Shown one piece after another: positions 30,598-31,130 of a stretch of DNA of 31,130 bases. The stretch spans positions 1 to 31,130 of the forward strand of contig JADRCO010000549.1 of assembly GCA_021464525.1 (NCBI GenBank), given 5' to 3'. How positions within the stretch are numbered: position 1 is the first letter of the stretch; every line of letters begins with the position of its first letter. The notes beneath the pieces are model-generated. The model saw only the letters and a program-made list of their open reading frames with translations. It searched no databases and was not told the DNA's origin. Origin of the DNA: Rhizophagus sp. LPA8_4_AMF (lineage: Eukaryota > Glomeromycota > Glomeromycetes > Glomerales > Glomeraceae). The translations under genes and the position numbers were made by a program.

Positions 30598-31130
30598 TTA
30601 CTTTGGTCATATGAAATTCTTTTATGCATAAGTAAAGTGTTTAGCAAGTTGAACCTACCTGTTTTTCAATTTTCATGAGCATAGGTATAATATGTATAAA
30701 GAAAAGTATATTTTAACTGTACTAACTTTTAAATATTTCGTTTTTACATTTTCTAACTTCAGAGCGTAAATACACCACTTTGATCAAATGAAATCGACTT
30801 CCTTTATTAATTGAAAAATGTTCAGCAAGGTCGGAACTACTTACATATTAATTTTCATAAGTGTAAGTATAATAGTTTTGGAAACCGTCACGTTTTTCAT
30901 AACAGTACTAACTTTCGAATTTTTTATTTTTCCGTTTACAAATTCAGAGTGTAATTACACCACTTTGGTCAAATGAATTCGACTTTCTTAATTAATTGAA
31001 TATTGTTCAGCAAGGTCGAAACTACTTACATATTAATTTTCATAGGTGTAAGTATAATACTTTTGGAAACCGTCACATTTTTCATAACGGTACTAACTTT
31101 CGAATTTTTTATTTTTCCGTTTACAACTTC
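30598..31130. repeat. satellite array, three ~177-185 bp units
   Basis: CTTTGGTCA(A/T)ATGAA-type starts occur at 30601, 30778 and 30963. Units share TTAGCAAG or TTCAGCAAGG, then TTTTCATAAGTGTAAGTATAA, then GTACTAACTTT(C)GAATTTTT and CAGAG(T/C)GTAA. Units 2 and 3 are very similar; unit 1 is more diverged. The array runs off the window's right edge, and the same unit is present at position 1. Confidence 0.92.

Noticed and set aside
1..31130. tRNA and rRNA genes
   Set aside because: I looked for B-box-like GGTTCRANTCC words with matching acceptor stems and for conserved rRNA segments and saw none. A covariance-model scan would settle this.

Overview
The window looks like nuclear DNA from a very AT-rich eukaryote. 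It is packed with A/T homopolymers, has no long open reading frame, and its few recognisable coding pieces are split by short introns of about 70-110 bp with GTAAGT/GTAAAT donors and TAG/CAG acceptors. Three things together suggest a fungus, most likely an arbuscular-mycorrhizal (Glomeromycotina, Rhizophagus-like) one: a decayed BTB-BACK-TLDc gene, a Tc1/mariner relic, and a small Myb/SANT-like gene. This is inference from family content; no rRNA, tRNA or housekeeping gene is present to prove it.

Layout. 1-190: one unit of a ~180 bp satellite. 191-3640: AT-rich DNA with no convincing gene. 3667-3785: an inverted-repeat element. 4675-5340: an eight-copy minisatellite with a constant core. 5345-16950: gene-poor DNA with small GC-richer islands that look like exons or gene relics (about 6233, 7041, 8404, 9334, 9779, 12200-12890, 14614), plus several palindromes and direct repeats. 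16962-17420: a two-unit tandem duplication. 17768-18332: the one gene I can reconstruct completely, a four-exon Myb/SANT-like protein of 111 aa on the + strand. 18635-18937: a coding-like relic on the minus strand. 20889-21955: a BTB-BACK-TLDc pseudogene on the minus strand with frameshifts and stops. 22761-23721: further short coding-like scraps. 25620-26229: a tandem array in which two neighbouring units encode similar hydrophobic peptides. 26232-26922: more short tandem repeats. 28496-30003: a Tc1/mariner transposase pseudogene, interrupted by a ~560 bp insertion. 30420-30572: a small MITE with near-perfect terminal inverted repeats. 30598-31130: three more units of the satellite seen at position 1.

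The genes do not form a pathway. This is repeat-rich accessory DNA with one apparently live small regulatory-type gene and several dead ones. I found no defence system, biosynthetic cluster or other clearly new multi-gene system. The most useful leads are the intact Myb-like gene, a three-copy dispersed motif placed next to poly(T)/poly(A) tracts, the two hydrophobic repeat ORFs with compensating indels, and the multi-exon transcript-like segment at 12200-12890.
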